Below, one piece after another: positions 54,978 through 64,000 of a stretch of DNA of 64,000 nucleotides (the first letter of the stretch is position 1; each line of letters opens with the position of its first letter). The notes under the pieces are model-generated. The model saw only the letters and a program-made list of their open reading frames with translations, searched no databases and had not been told where the DNA came from. Origin of the DNA: Pseudomonadales bacterium (GTDB lineage: Bacteria; Pseudomonadota; Gammaproteobacteria; Pseudomonadales; Ketobacteraceae); contig PAPM01000039.1 of assembly GCA_002708905.1 (NCBI GenBank), positions 248,001 to 312,000 of the forward strand, given 5' to 3'. A program made the translations under genes and the position numbers.

Positions 54978-55949
54978 TCACAACTTGAACGTTGCCTCCA
55001 CTACCTTTTCGTAATCGATGGTGGCCCGGAATACGGTTTCAAAACGGGGGGAATCCACTTCGCCGTACACCTGACGCCAGGGAAAACGGATCAACTGCAA
55101 TGCATATTCGGCACTGTCCAGACCATCGGCGGCACCGGTATCCGGCTTGGCCGCCAACGCATCCGACAGGCGGCGGATATCCACCACACCGGAAGAGCCC
55201 ACGCGGAACGGCACATTGATATCCTGGCCGCCGCTTTCATCCAGATATTCAAAAGTGTTCTTGTTGCGGGGGCGTAATTTGGCGGAACGTACATTGCCGT
55301 TGTCTTCGTGCATAAAGCCGAACTGAATACCTTGTCTAGGCTCTTCAACGTGCACGACTTTTGGAATGCCGTCGAACAGACACAACAACACGGCAGGTGC
55401 CAATCGTTCCAAACGCAATAAGCGAATGCGGCGGGGATCGTCTTCCTCGTAACGGGCATCGTCCCCTTCTTCCGGGTCTACATTGAATGCCCGCACATGC
55501 AAACCGGGCCAACCTGACACCGCTGCCGAGCGCAACAAGAATCCACTGATCGGTCCCGGTGGGCCCATCTTGCGTTTGTCCCCTTCGCGGCGACGCACGT
55601 TACGTTCTTCCGTATCCAATTCGGCGCGAATCGCCGCGTACTGGGCTTCCAGTTGAATGCGGTCGTCGCTGTTCACCGTACCCACACTCAATGCGCCCTG
55701 CACGATGGCATCGGTCCAGCGCCGATCCAGGTAGAACCAGCGGATGGATTCCTGGGGCAGCAGTTCACTGTCCGCCACCAGATTGGCAAAGGGCACCCCT
55801 TCCAACAGACGCAGACGCACCAGCCAGTTACGCAGTTCCGCCGGCATGGCGGTGTCCTGGTCTTTCTGAAATTCGGCAAAAGCCGGTTTGACCGTGGCTT
55901 TCAGTTCCGACGCCAGGTTATTCAGCACATCGATTTTTTCGTTGATCAT
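54978..55949 (-). CDS. Uncharacterised 323-residue protein of the giant operon
   Basis: A soluble 323-residue protein, no signal peptide. An N-terminal helical part (EKIDVLNNLASELKATV) leads to LLPQESIRWFYLDRRWTDAIVQGALSVG, then a charged helix with a KRKMGPPGPISGFLLRSAAVSGWPG segment, and an alpha/beta C-terminal half. The start overlaps the stop of the 692-residue gene in an ATGA arrangement and is preceded by GAGGA, so translation is coupled. I cannot place it in a named family. The aromatic conserved-looking core suggests a folded binding or assembly protein, not an enzyme. Confidence 0.75.
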   Translation of the reverse strand: MINEKIDVLNNLASELKATVKPAFAEFQKDQDTAMPAELRNWLVRLRLLEGVPFANLVADSELLPQESIRWFYLDRRWTDAIVQGALSVGTVNSDDRIQLEAQYAAIRAELDTEERNVRRREGDKRKMGPPGPISGFLLRSAAVSGWPGLHVRAFNVDPEEGDDARYEEDDPRRIRLLRLERLAPAVLLCLFDGIPKVVHVEEPRQGIQFGFMHEDNGNVRSAKLRPRNKNTFEYLDESGGQDINVPFRVGSSGVVDIRRLSDALAAKPDTGAADGLDSAEYALQLIRFPWRQVYGEVDSPRFETVFRATIDYEKVVEATFKL

Positions 55950-58024
55950 AGCTCGTCCTCATCCAGGTGGCGGGCGCGAATGGAATCCGCAAGAATGCGA
56001 TCCAATGCATCCAGGGATGCATCCAGTTTGATTTTTTCCGTGACAGGGAACGCGGGGCCGGTAAGTACGTCATCCAGCATTTTGTTGGAGAGGACGTTGG
56101 ACACCAGATCTAAACGTTGCGTGTTGAGGTCGGCTTCCAGGGATTCGCGAATGCCAATGGTGCCCACCTCATCAATGATCAGATCATCCATGGGAATCTG
56201 CACTTTACGCAGGTTATCCAACATCATATTGAGATCACCCCGCAGGATGTCGCCACTGATGCCCAGACCATCGGCCAACACATCGGTGGCCAGGCCGTCG
56301 AATTCCAGCGGTCGGCCTGGAGACACTTTAGGACGTGGCGCGCCCATTAACAGCTCCGGCTGTTTGACGATAGCGTCCACCAGAAAACGCCCCACCAACG
56401 GACCCAACTTGTGAAACTCGTTGAATTCGAGACCATCCCCCAGAATGCTTTCCCACAGGGACTTGTTGGCCACCAGCATGGATTTGAGTCGCGCCGCATG
56501 GTAGTGGCCCTGACGCCAGCGCATCAGCGAGGCGATGATGGATGGCTGCGATAACGTTAACAGCCGACCGATCTCAAATCCGGTGGCCAACGACAGATCT
56601 TCACGGCCATCGGGAATCACGATACGCAACTGATCCGAACTGTGGGCCAGATCCAAACGGTTGCTGGTGGACGTCAATGTGGGATGGGGCACCAACGGCC
56701 CCCGATACCAGGAGCGCACTTCATCCCCTTCCCGGGTTTTATGGTTCAGACCCACGTGTCCGCTCTCCACCACTTCCAGGGGCAGGCGACCGCTCAGATC
56801 AGAAGGTGTGTCACCAACATCCCCTAATAAACGGGAATCCAAATTCTCCATCAGGGAACGGAAGGTGGTATCGCCGGTGGTGGTAAAACTCCAGTGCAAC
56901 AGCACCGGGAAACGGTATTCCGGATCGAAAGGTTGGGTACCGATGATGTCCACGATGCGGAAGTCTGCCGCCATCTGCAGGGAGATGTCTGCGGAAGAGG
57001 CTTTCGCCAGATCTTTCATGGACCATTGGGAAGCGCCTTTGTAAGGGGTGGCGCCGTCTTTGGCGGCGACACTGGATTTTACTTTCAGGCTTTCACTGCC
57101 ACTGATATCCGCTGCCGCACGGGCTTCCGTTGCTCTGGGGGAAGGGCCATCCAGGGAAGCAACGTCAATATCGGCCACGTTGATGCCACCGGCAATTGCA
57201 GGATTAACGTTGACGCCGGGCGCCCCAGCCGTGCCCATCACCCGATGATCATCGAGGGCCACATGTTCCGTATATACCTGGCGTTCAGTAAGAAAACGGG
57301 TAGAGAACACCGGGTCTGGCGAGCGCTCCAGCAAAGCCTCATACTGCCCTTCCAGATTCACCAGACAGGCCAGGTATTTCACCGGCACCGCTTCACCGGA
57401 GCGGGTTTTGCCCGGCACCGGCAGACGGTTACTGATCACCACGGCGAGGAAGCCATCGTCGTCACCCATCATCAATTCAGTGTCGTGGATATCCACCTCC
57501 CGGGCGTGGGCCAGCAGGTCCACGTCGTTGCGAGTGGGGAACACCTTATCGATGACCGACTTGCGCACCACCAAACGATTGCCTTTCGCCACTTCCGCCA
57601 CGCCGTCCAACACCACGCCGGGGGTGACGCATTCCGCCACGTCCACCGCCGTATCCAGCCGCGCTTCGCCTTCGGCGATCAACACCAATGCCAGCCAGGG
57701 CGTTTTCGTGGGAGCGCCATCCAAACGCCGTTCCCAGGGCAAAGTGCGACGCTTGATGACAACCTGTGGTAAACGACTACCGTAACTGCCGAAGGAGTTG
57801 GCGGGCGGATAGGTGGACAACACCTGATCCGGCGGCAACACATAGCGCGGCGAGCGAATGCGGACGTTGATGTTCTCCTTGTCGACGCGAAGATCATCTT
57901 TATCCAACGTACCCTGTGGCGTGCTGGCGCTCAGGTTCTGCGAAGCCTCGAAGCGCCAGTCCCCCGCCTCTAAAGGCGGTGTGATTTTGGTATAGAGTTT
58001 GAACTTACCCTCACCGACAGCCAT
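55946..58024 (-). CDS. Uncharacterised 692-residue protein of the giant operon
   Basis: A 692-residue soluble protein. The start at 58024 (MAVGEGKFKLYTKITPPLEAG) has AGGAG at a spacing of eight; two upstream ATGs (58051, 58066) lack ribosome sites. Segments of note are RYVLPPDQVLSTYPPANSFG, RRTLPWERRLDG with TPWLALVLI, VRSWYRGPLVPHP near residue 460, and TGFEIGRLLTLSQPSIIASL followed by a helical C-terminus. No signal peptide, membrane segment or known catalytic motif. Pro/aromatic motifs of this kind recall structural proteins of large assemblies, but that is impression only. It lies 76 bases after the first large gene and overlaps the next by four. Confidence 0.75.
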   Translation of the reverse strand: MAVGEGKFKLYTKITPPLEAGDWRFEASQNLSASTPQGTLDKDDLRVDKENINVRIRSPRYVLPPDQVLSTYPPANSFGSYGSRLPQVVIKRRTLPWERRLDGAPTKTPWLALVLIAEGEARLDTAVDVAECVTPGVVLDGVAEVAKGNRLVVRKSVIDKVFPTRNDVDLLAHAREVDIHDTELMMGDDDGFLAVVISNRLPVPGKTRSGEAVPVKYLACLVNLEGQYEALLERSPDPVFSTRFLTERQVYTEHVALDDHRVMGTAGAPGVNVNPAIAGGINVADIDVASLDGPSPRATEARAAADISGSESLKVKSSVAAKDGATPYKGASQWSMKDLAKASSADISLQMAADFRIVDIIGTQPFDPEYRFPVLLHWSFTTTGDTTFRSLMENLDSRLLGDVGDTPSDLSGRLPLEVVESGHVGLNHKTREGDEVRSWYRGPLVPHPTLTSTSNRLDLAHSSDQLRIVIPDGREDLSLATGFEIGRLLTLSQPSIIASLMRWRQGHYHAARLKSMLVANKSLWESILGDGLEFNEFHKLGPLVGRFLVDAIVKQPELLMGAPRPKVSPGRPLEFDGLATDVLADGLGISGDILRGDLNMMLDNLRKVQIPMDDLIIDEVGTIGIRESLEADLNTQRLDLVSNVLSNKMLDDVLTGPAFPVTEKIKLDASLDALDRILADSIRARHLDEDEL

Positions 58025-58032
58025 GGTCTTGG

Positions 58033-58037
58033 CTCCT
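58033..58037 (-). promoter_or_regulatory. Ribosome binding site fixing the start of the 692-residue gene
   Basis: AGGAG on the minus strand lies eight bases before the ATG at 58024. Two in-frame upstream ATGs have no comparable site. Confidence 0.6.
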
Positions 58038-58100
58038 ATTTTTGAATTCATTACTGTTGAATGCATGGTCCAGAATGTGATTCATCTTTAGCGCTCCAAA

Positions 58101-61100
58101 TTATTGCCGCGGGGGCTCGATCCATTCGATGGCACAGCCTTCACCCTGGGCAGCACGCAAGCGTGCCACCACCGCCACCAGTCCCAGTTCCGCAATCCAA
58201 TCGGACACATCGTCAACATCTGCGTTAACCCCGATCACACCACTCACCTGGCGTGAGCCGCCTTGGGTCACCCGCACCGACACTGATGCCGTGCGTGAAT
58301 CCGGTGTCACTTCGAACAGCAGAATGGAGCGGGCACCGGCCTGCACCACCACCGGCGTCACATCGCCGTTGGCATCGCGGACGTGCTTGGCGCCGTTCAA
58401 CTCGATACCCAGATCTTCCGGATGACGGGCTTCAGCACCACGCAGGATTACACCAACGCACCGTACCGGTGTGGCAAAACGGGTGGACACCGCCGCCGCA
58501 TCGCGAATCACATCACCGGCCACACCCCAGCCCACTTTGCTGCGGGAGGCATTGCCATCGATGTGCAGGATGCAACCGGAACCCAGGGCCGAACGTCCGG
58601 CCATGCGCACCACGCGGGATTGGTCATGCCAGCCCAGCACTTTGCGCCCACCGCCCAGCAGATCACCGGCACCACCATTGGCCTGAATCGCGACAATGGC
58701 GGTGTGCTCTGGAACGGTCAGCGTGCCATCGTTCACCACCTGATCCTTCAACACGGCACCGTTACCCAACAACATCACCACGCGGGCTTCGCCGGTTACC
58801 TTCAGGCTGGGGCGCAGCTCACTGGTATCGATAGCTGCATCCGGCATGCGCATCGTCACTACATCACCGGGGCGCAGTCGGGTATCCGATGCCCTTGTGT
58901 CCAAAGCCATCATGCCCGGCCCTTGATTGAGCCCTTTAACGAGGCTCGCACCAATGGCTGACCCCACATGGCCACCCTGATAGGAACGGGCCACACCACC
59001 GAGGTTGGTACGCGGCACCGAACCGCGGACCACGATAGTTTGATCCGCCACCCGGGAAGGTGCGGCAGTGAGATTCAACTTGATGGGCAAACTGCGGCCG
59101 ATGCGACCGCGCACCGAATCGAGCGACGGGGCCGGTCGACGTTTGATACGAGCATTGGACACGGTGGTGCCACGCAGTCGCTCAGCCACACCGCCGCCAG
59201 TGGTCATCAAACCGGTCACAAACGGTGCCCGTGGCCGTCGGGGTGACGGTGCCACCACAGCCCCCATATCGGAGGAACCCACGTTGTCGCCGTTGGCGGA
59301 TTCCAGTCCGTCCATCAGCGTACCGAACAAGGGCGGGGCGGTGCGGGAACGAGTGTAAGACGCCTTGGCAGTCGCGCTGCGCTTGCCACTTTCCAGCAAA
59401 CCCACCGGCGTTTCTGAAGCACTGGAGAACAGGAACTGGCTGGCCTGGGTAAAGGCGGCGTCCACCGATACAGCCACCGCCTCCAAGCCCAACGCATTGG
59501 CCTGGCTTAACATACTCACCCGCTTGGGCGCGGCGGCGGACAGCGGCAACGGCTTACGCCCGCTTTCCACCCGGTAGTAATCGATCTCCGGCCCCACCTG
59601 CTTGCTGGTGTCTGCCGCGGCCACCAGTTTCAGGCGACTGCCGGCAAAGATCACATCACCCTTGGGCAATGGGCTCGATGGCTGGTTGGCATCTTCCGGC
59701 AGACCCCACACGCCGATGGGGAAGGCTTCCAGACCGTAGCTGGGCCCTTCCCCGGCCTGGGATTCTTCCTTCATGCCGTTCACCAAAGGCACCAGATCCG
59801 CAGTACGATCCACCCAGCTGTTGCCAGACTTTTTCTTCAGGCGCAGGCTGAAAGTGGAACTGAGGTTGGACGCATTCATGGGGCTCAAGCCCAGGGATGT
59901 GCCGGTGCCACCGGGTAAGGTTGGCGTAATGTTTTTCGCCAGATCGGAACGGCCGAAATCGAACTTCTTGGTGGGTACCGTGGTGACCATGGACAGCTCG
60001 AATTCCGCGAACACCTCAAACGGCCGCTCTGCACTGCCATCGCTGGACGGTGCTGAGGTATCGCCTTCTGTAGCCGCCGGTAAACTGCCCTTGCCGCTGA
60101 TCCCGGAAATAGCCCGCGCCCGTCCGGGACCGGTTTCCTCCAGGTACTTGGGCACGAAACCATCCCAATCGATGAAGATGCCCTTGATGGAAGTGGAGCT
60201 GCCGAAGCGGACGGTGATGTCGCAAGGCCCAACCTCGATGGACGCCTTGCCGTGGAACTTGGGACCTTCCACTTCAATGCGGGCACCGATGCTGATGCTG
60301 ATGCGAATGGTGCCGAAGAAGGTTTTGATTTTCACACCGGCAGCAATGCGGGCGTAGGCATCCGCCATGAAATAGAAGGGATCAAAATAAACGATGGCGT
60401 TGGCGCCGAAAGAAATCCGTGCCCAGACAAAACCGAAATCCGCACTGACTTCGATTTCCACCCCGGCCATTAACGCTTCCGAGGTTAACGCGAAGTAGGA
60501 ACCGCCCTTGATAACGATGGCGTTGGACACCCGCCATTCCAAGCCAAGTCGCGGCACCACCGGATAACCATTACGGTGGAAGCTGGGGTGATACCCCCCC
60601 AGGGTCAGCACGAACTGACCGGCGTTCTCCCCTTTCCACCAGGTGGCAAAGGCAAAGCCACCGGTGAGTCGCACTTCCGGATACAGCAACCAGGAGTTAT
60701 CCGTCAGTTGCGCCTGAATCAGGAACAGACCTTCCGACGATGAGAACCGGGCCAGCAGTGCCAACTCAATAGACACCAGTGCCGCCTGGGGTCGGGGCAA
60801 CGCCAGTCGCGCTAAGCCAAACAGATTGATGTCGAGCCCGTTGCCGATGGACACCGACAACACCGCCACCCCATCCACCAGAGAGAAGCTGGTGAAACTG
60901 ATGCCCGCCGCAAACCAGAAATTGCCCGGCTCCGGTGGGAAGTATTCCGCCAGTTTGCGCAGCTCTTCCAAAGGATTGGACGACACCGTTGCCGAGGGGT
61001 CCAGGGCCTTGATAAACGGATACTCACCAAACTTGGACATGTCGTCCGGCACCCGCAGGCCACGCTTGATACCCAAACCGCCGCCAATGCCGGTGAGGAA

Positions 61101-64000
61101 GAACGCCGGTGGCCCGCCGATCGGCCCTTGAATGGCGCCGAATACGAAGAAGGACGGCAGGCCCTTGTCTTCGTTGTAACCACCAAACAGCGACAGGCCA
61201 TAGACACCGAAGCGCCCCATCAGCATGCCCACGTAACCGATCTTGCCGTCGATGTTGGTCTTCAACAGACCGCCGGAAATGGACAATCCGGAGAAGTCAC
61301 CGGAGACACCCAACCCCTGCAAATCCACGGCCCAGTTTTCCAGGGCGAAGACATCGCCCCCCAACCAGTGCAGACCCAGTTGATCCACTTCGGCGTTCAA
61401 GCCAAACAGCGACACCCGGGCATCAAACAACAGCGAGATACCGGTGACCGTGCCGTTGGTCTCCCGCACGTCAAAACCGAACTGCTCCAGGTAAATCGGG
61501 CCCAGTTGTCGTTGAATCACCAACCACCAGGGGCCCGGTGGTTCACCGGCACTCAGGCTGATCCCCAGTCCCTCTCCCGGCGGTTTCTGAATGGCAATGG
61601 CGGGACTGAAAGCCGGTCGCGAAGAAGGCGACGCATCATTACCAGCATCACTCATCAGATTGTTGGCAACGGCGTTATCACCACCACCAGCTGATGGCAC
61701 AATGGCCAAGCCATCCAGTTGCACCTGGACACCTCCACCACCTCCGCCGGAGCCTGCTTCGCCATACACATGCACCCCGATGGCATCGATGCTCATGATA
61801 CTGAGGTTCAACAACGGACCGGCATTCTTCGCCACCCGTACGCCCAATCCGGCTATGGCAAAACCGGGGCTGAACACAAAGTTGTCACCGGACTGTTCCA
61901 GCAGATAGACCGACACGCCAGGCTCAACACCGGAGCGAATCCAATCAGCCACAATTTCCAGATCGACCGTGGGATCGCTGCTGCTTAAGGCTATGCGCTC
62001 ACCCGGTGCCAGCGAGATGGTCACACCGGCCTGACCACCGCTATTTTGAGAGAATCCAATTTCCACTTTACCGTCGATGGTGATACTCAGTCCGGCACCG
62101 GCCAGATTGAACGCCAGGGTGTAGAGGCGTTTCAACAGGGCTTCGGGATCAGCGAAATCTGCAAACAGTTGTGGATCCAGGGTGGCACCACCGCCGGTGA
62201 AGACCACATTCTGCAGCGTATTCACCACCTCGGTTCCCATTGGGTCCAGCGCATCCACCACAATCCCGGACGCCATGGAAATGGCCTGGGCCAGAAGTGC
62301 CAGCGCCACAGCTTCCGGACTGCTGTCCTCCGTTTCGCCGCCCACTGTGCGGTTCACCAACACCACGCGAGGTGGGGACGCATCCAGCGCCCAGCGGAAT
62401 TCCACACTTTGATCGCCAACGCCATCGGAGGCCAGACCAATGCCCACCATGCGGGTAAAACCGGCGCCACTGACGCCGGCTCGAATCGTCGCCACCGGCA
62501 TCAGTTCCAGTCCGTTGCCCACATCAAATCCGTCGGCAATGTAGGTCACACCAATCTGCACACCGCTGGTACTGAGGCGAACTTTATCCGCCGAGATAGT
62601 GCCCACATCGGCAATGGCGATTTCGCCGGACAGCTCAATGGCCGGGCCGGATGCACTGCCATCGAACGTGACACCCACCGGTGAAGTGCTGCCGATATTC
62701 AAGCGGGTAATGCCGGGGCCCACCGCTGTGGTGCTGATCACGGTGCCACCGGGGTCCAGTGCACCGGCCAGTTGCGCGATGGCCGTGGACACCAGATTGG
62801 GCAAATTCGCGGTCAACGCCGATACCGGGTCGGCCGCAAAGGCAGAAATTCGGGCATCGGTAAAACTGTTGGATTCCAGCAGATTCAGGGCTCCGCCAAT
62901 CTCAAACAGGGCCTGACCCACATCTTTCTGAATGGATGGCGCCGGATTACTGCGTTCGGCAATCAACGCATTCAACACCAGCGGAATCGCCATGCCTGCG
63001 CCGGTGGCCAGCAACGAGGCCGCACCCGGTCCATTGGGATAGATGGGCATGGGCGCCGCAGGCGGACGCAGCAAGGCAATACTGATACTGGGGGAGATAG
63101 CCAACGACACACCTTTGCCATCAAAGGTCACTGAGGTAGCCAACTGGGGCAGCACCGAGCCATTGCTGTCGATGGCAATACCACCGTTGATGGACACCGC
63201 CATGGCTGCAGTGCCCAGGGTGTGATTGATGTCGATTTCCACACCCAGCAACAGCCGACCGGAATCCACGGCATAGGTAATGGTGACATCTTCACTCACC
63301 GGCCAACCACTGCCGGTACGCGCAGGTACCACTAAGTCCGCCACAGCATCCAGGGTCATCACCGCCTGGGCAAAGGGGTCTGAAGACCACGCAGTAGTGG
63401 CATGTTTCAGCCAGGCAATGGGGTCCAGGAACAGCGCCCAGGGCAACAGAATACGACGCTGGCCGGATTCTGGTACCGGTCCCAGCAGATTCAAACCATT
63501 CAGCAAATTGTCGATGGCGGTGCGGGCGCTTTCTTCCGCTTCATCCCGCAGATGATTGATAAATCCGGTGGCCAGGGTGGCCGGCACCAGCGAGGCAGAG
63601 AGTTTGATCAGGTCCGTTGGGTCGGACAGGTTCAGCAAATCAATGGTGGAACTGTTGGCGGCACCGGGTAAACGCCAGTTGATGCCCAGCTGTCCGCTGC
63701 TAACCGATGCGGTATCGATAGAAGCCTGTAATTGAATGCCACCGGCGCTGGGGTCAATGCCACCCAGAGAACCGGACACAGCCACCCCGGTGCTGTTGAT
63801 GCGCACCGACGCACCCACCGGAATCAAATCCGCCGGTTCATGGCTGGCAAAGACTTCAATGGATTTGGTCTGCAGATTGAGGGACACCTTGGCGGTGTCG
63901 ATGGTCCAGGCCAAGCTGCTGCCACTACCGGTAAAACCACCGATGGTACGCAACGCGCCAGCAAGGCTGGATGCAGATTGTGTCAACGCATCAGTGATCA
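58101..64000 (-). CDS. Giant beta-rich protein, DUF6603-like, 5' end outside window
   Basis: At least 1961 residues; the frame is still open at position 64000, and the only early start in view is a TTG at 63986 without a ribosome site, so the gene probably begins outside the window. The first about 850 residues alternate short beta strands with Ser/Thr/Gly turns. A central block (FGVYGLSLFGGYNEDKGLP, then GPIGGPPAFFLTGIGGGLG) resembles, from memory, the uncharacterised DUF6603 family. It is followed by many amphipathic strands such as IRISISIGARIEVEGP. The last about 500 residues form a separate region. No membrane helix is seen. It is the first visible gene of the large operon. Function unknown. 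Confidence 0.75.
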   Translation of the reverse strand, partial: ITDALTQSASSLAGALRTIGGFTGSGSSLAWTIDTAKVSLNLQTKSIEVFASHEPADLIPVGASVRINSTGVAVSGSLGGIDPSAGGIQLQASIDTASVSSGQLGINWRLPGAANSSTIDLLNLSDPTDLIKLSASLVPATLATGFINHLRDEAEESARTAIDNLLNGLNLLGPVPESGQRRILLPWALFLDPIAWLKHATTAWSSDPFAQAVMTLDAVADLVVPARTGSGWPVSEDVTITYAVDSGRLLLGVEIDINHTLGTAAMAVSINGGIAIDSNGSVLPQLATSVTFDGKGVSLAISPSISIALLRPPAAPMPIYPNGPGAASLLATGAGMAIPLVLNALIAERSNPAPSIQKDVGQALFEIGGALNLLESNSFTDARISAFAADPVSALTANLPNLVSTAIAQLAGALDPGGTVISTTAVGPGITRLNIGSTSPVGVTFDGSASGPAIELSGEIAIADVGTISADKVRLSTSGVQIGVTYIADGFDVGNGLELMPVATIRAGVSGAGFTRMVGIGLASDGVGDQSVEFRWALDASPPRVVLVNRTVGGETEDSSPEAVALALLAQAISMASGIVVDALDPMGTEVVNTLQNVVFTGGGATLDPQLFADFADPEALLKRLYTLAFNLAGAGLSITIDGKVEIGFSQNSGGQAGVTISLAPGERIALSSSDPTVDLEIVADWIRSGVEPGVSVYLLEQSGDNFVFSPGFAIAGLGVRVAKNAGPLLNLSIMSIDAIGVHVYGEAGSGGGGGGVQVQLDGLAIVPSAGGGDNAVANNLMSDAGNDASPSSRPAFSPAIAIQKPPGEGLGISLSAGEPPGPWWLVIQRQLGPIYLEQFGFDVRETNGTVTGISLLFDARVSLFGLNAEVDQLGLHWLGGDVFALENWAVDLQGLGVSGDFSGLSISGGLLKTNIDGKIGYVGMLMGRFGVYGLSLFGGYNEDKGLPSFFVFGAIQGPIGGPPAFFLTGIGGGLGIKRGLRVPDDMSKFGEYPFIKALDPSATVSSNPLEELRKLAEYFPPEPGNFWFAAGISFTSFSLVDGVAVLSVSIGNGLDINLFGLARLALPRPQAALVSIELALLARFSSSEGLFLIQAQLTDNSWLLYPEVRLTGGFAFATWWKGENAGQFVLTLGGYHPSFHRNGYPVVPRLGLEWRVSNAIVIKGGSYFALTSEALMAGVEIEVSADFGFVWARISFGANAIVYFDPFYFMADAYARIAAGVKIKTFFGTIRISISIGARIEVEGPKFHGKASIEVGPCDITVRFGSSTSIKGIFIDWDGFVPKYLEETGPGRARAISGISGKGSLPAATEGDTSAPSSDGSAERPFEVFAEFELSMVTTVPTKKFDFGRSDLAKNITPTLPGGTGTSLGLSPMNASNLSSTFSLRLKKKSGNSWVDRTADLVPLVNGMKEESQAGEGPSYGLEAFPIGVWGLPEDANQPSSPLPKGDVIFAGSRLKLVAAADTSKQVGPEIDYYRVESGRKPLPLSAAAPKRVSMLSQANALGLEAVAVSVDAAFTQASQFLFSSASETPVGLLESGKRSATAKASYTRSRTAPPLFGTLMDGLESANGDNVGSSDMGAVVAPSPRRPRAPFVTGLMTTGGGVAERLRGTTVSNARIKRRPAPSLDSVRGRIGRSLPIKLNLTAAPSRVADQTIVVRGSVPRTNLGGVARSYQGGHVGSAIGASLVKGLNQGPGMMALDTRASDTRLRPGDVVTMRMPDAAIDTSELRPSLKVTGEARVVMLLGNGAVLKDQVVNDGTLTVPEHTAIVAIQANGGAGDLLGGGRKVLGWHDQSRVVRMAGRSALGSGCILHIDGNASRSKVGWGVAGDVIRDAAAVSTRFATPVRCVGVILRGAEARHPEDLGIELNGAKHVRDANGDVTPVVVQAGARSILLFEVTPDSRTASVSVRVTQGGSRQVSGVIGVNADVDDVSDWIAELGLVAVVARLRAAQGEGCAIEWIEPPRQ

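Noticed and set aside
1-64000. tRNA, rRNA, insertion sequences, prophage and restriction or toxin-antitoxin genes
   Set aside because: None recognised by eye on either strand; no transposase, integrase, terminal repeats or methyltransferase motifs were seen. A tRNAscan and IS search would settle it.

Overview
The window is 64 kb of a Gram-negative chromosome. It reads as a gammaproteobacterium, probably a marine or lipid-degrading lineage of the Oceanospirillales/Pseudomonadales type. The reasons are a LexA-controlled imuA-imuB-dnaE2 cassette, the arginine succinyltransferase (AST) pathway, a FimV-like protein, a PqiA/PqiB (MCE) envelope system, a PutP symporter, a PHA-synthase-like hydrolase, a FATP-type acyl-CoA synthetase and several Sec, Tat and lipoprotein signals. 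The taxonomic guess is inference. No rRNA, tRNA, CRISPR array, insertion sequence or prophage was recognised.

Layout. 1-629: end of an unrecognised gene. 703-6106 (minus): SOS mutagenesis cassette behind a perfect LexA palindrome. 6274-8034 (minus): fatty-acid alpha-dioxygenase-like haem protein, divergent from a 901-residue MalT-type LuxR regulator (8497-11202). 11249-12952: FimV-like protein. 13130-17817: astE facing astB-astD-astA. 17898-24158 (minus): acyl-CoA synthetase, a six-MCE-domain PqiB, a PqiA split into two genes, a DUF1330-like protein and a lipoprotein. 24369-28151: small metabolic or stress genes (tautomerase, GNAT, GFA-type zinc enzyme, sterol-desaturase-like protein, YqiA-like esterase, DUF4124-glutaredoxin). 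28256-36016 (minus): a 2586-residue lipoprotein rich in calcium-binding thrombospondin type 3 repeats. 36318-40062 (minus): two overlapping paralogous 7TM-GGDEF diguanylate cyclases. 40238-44849: PutP, a PhaC-like hydrolase, a Tat-exported superoxide-reductase-like protein, a monohaem DUF3365-like protein and a TetR regulator.

45045-64000 (minus): one tightly packed operon of at least eight genes and 18.9 kb, still open at the window edge. In transcription order it encodes a beta-rich protein of more than 1961 residues, then proteins of 692, 323, 1283 and 1282 residues (the last with a BNR-type beta-propeller), a TauE/SafE permease, an 87-residue basic protein and a 409-residue propeller-like protein. 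Except for the permease, the complete proteins show no signal peptide or membrane segment; the first protein cannot be judged because its N-terminus is missing. Their starts overlap or nearly touch and carry good ribosome sites. I cannot assign a function, and this is the best candidate for an undescribed system in the window.

Where I moved a start codon inward, the reason is given in the entry. Coordinates are the ones I consider most likely.
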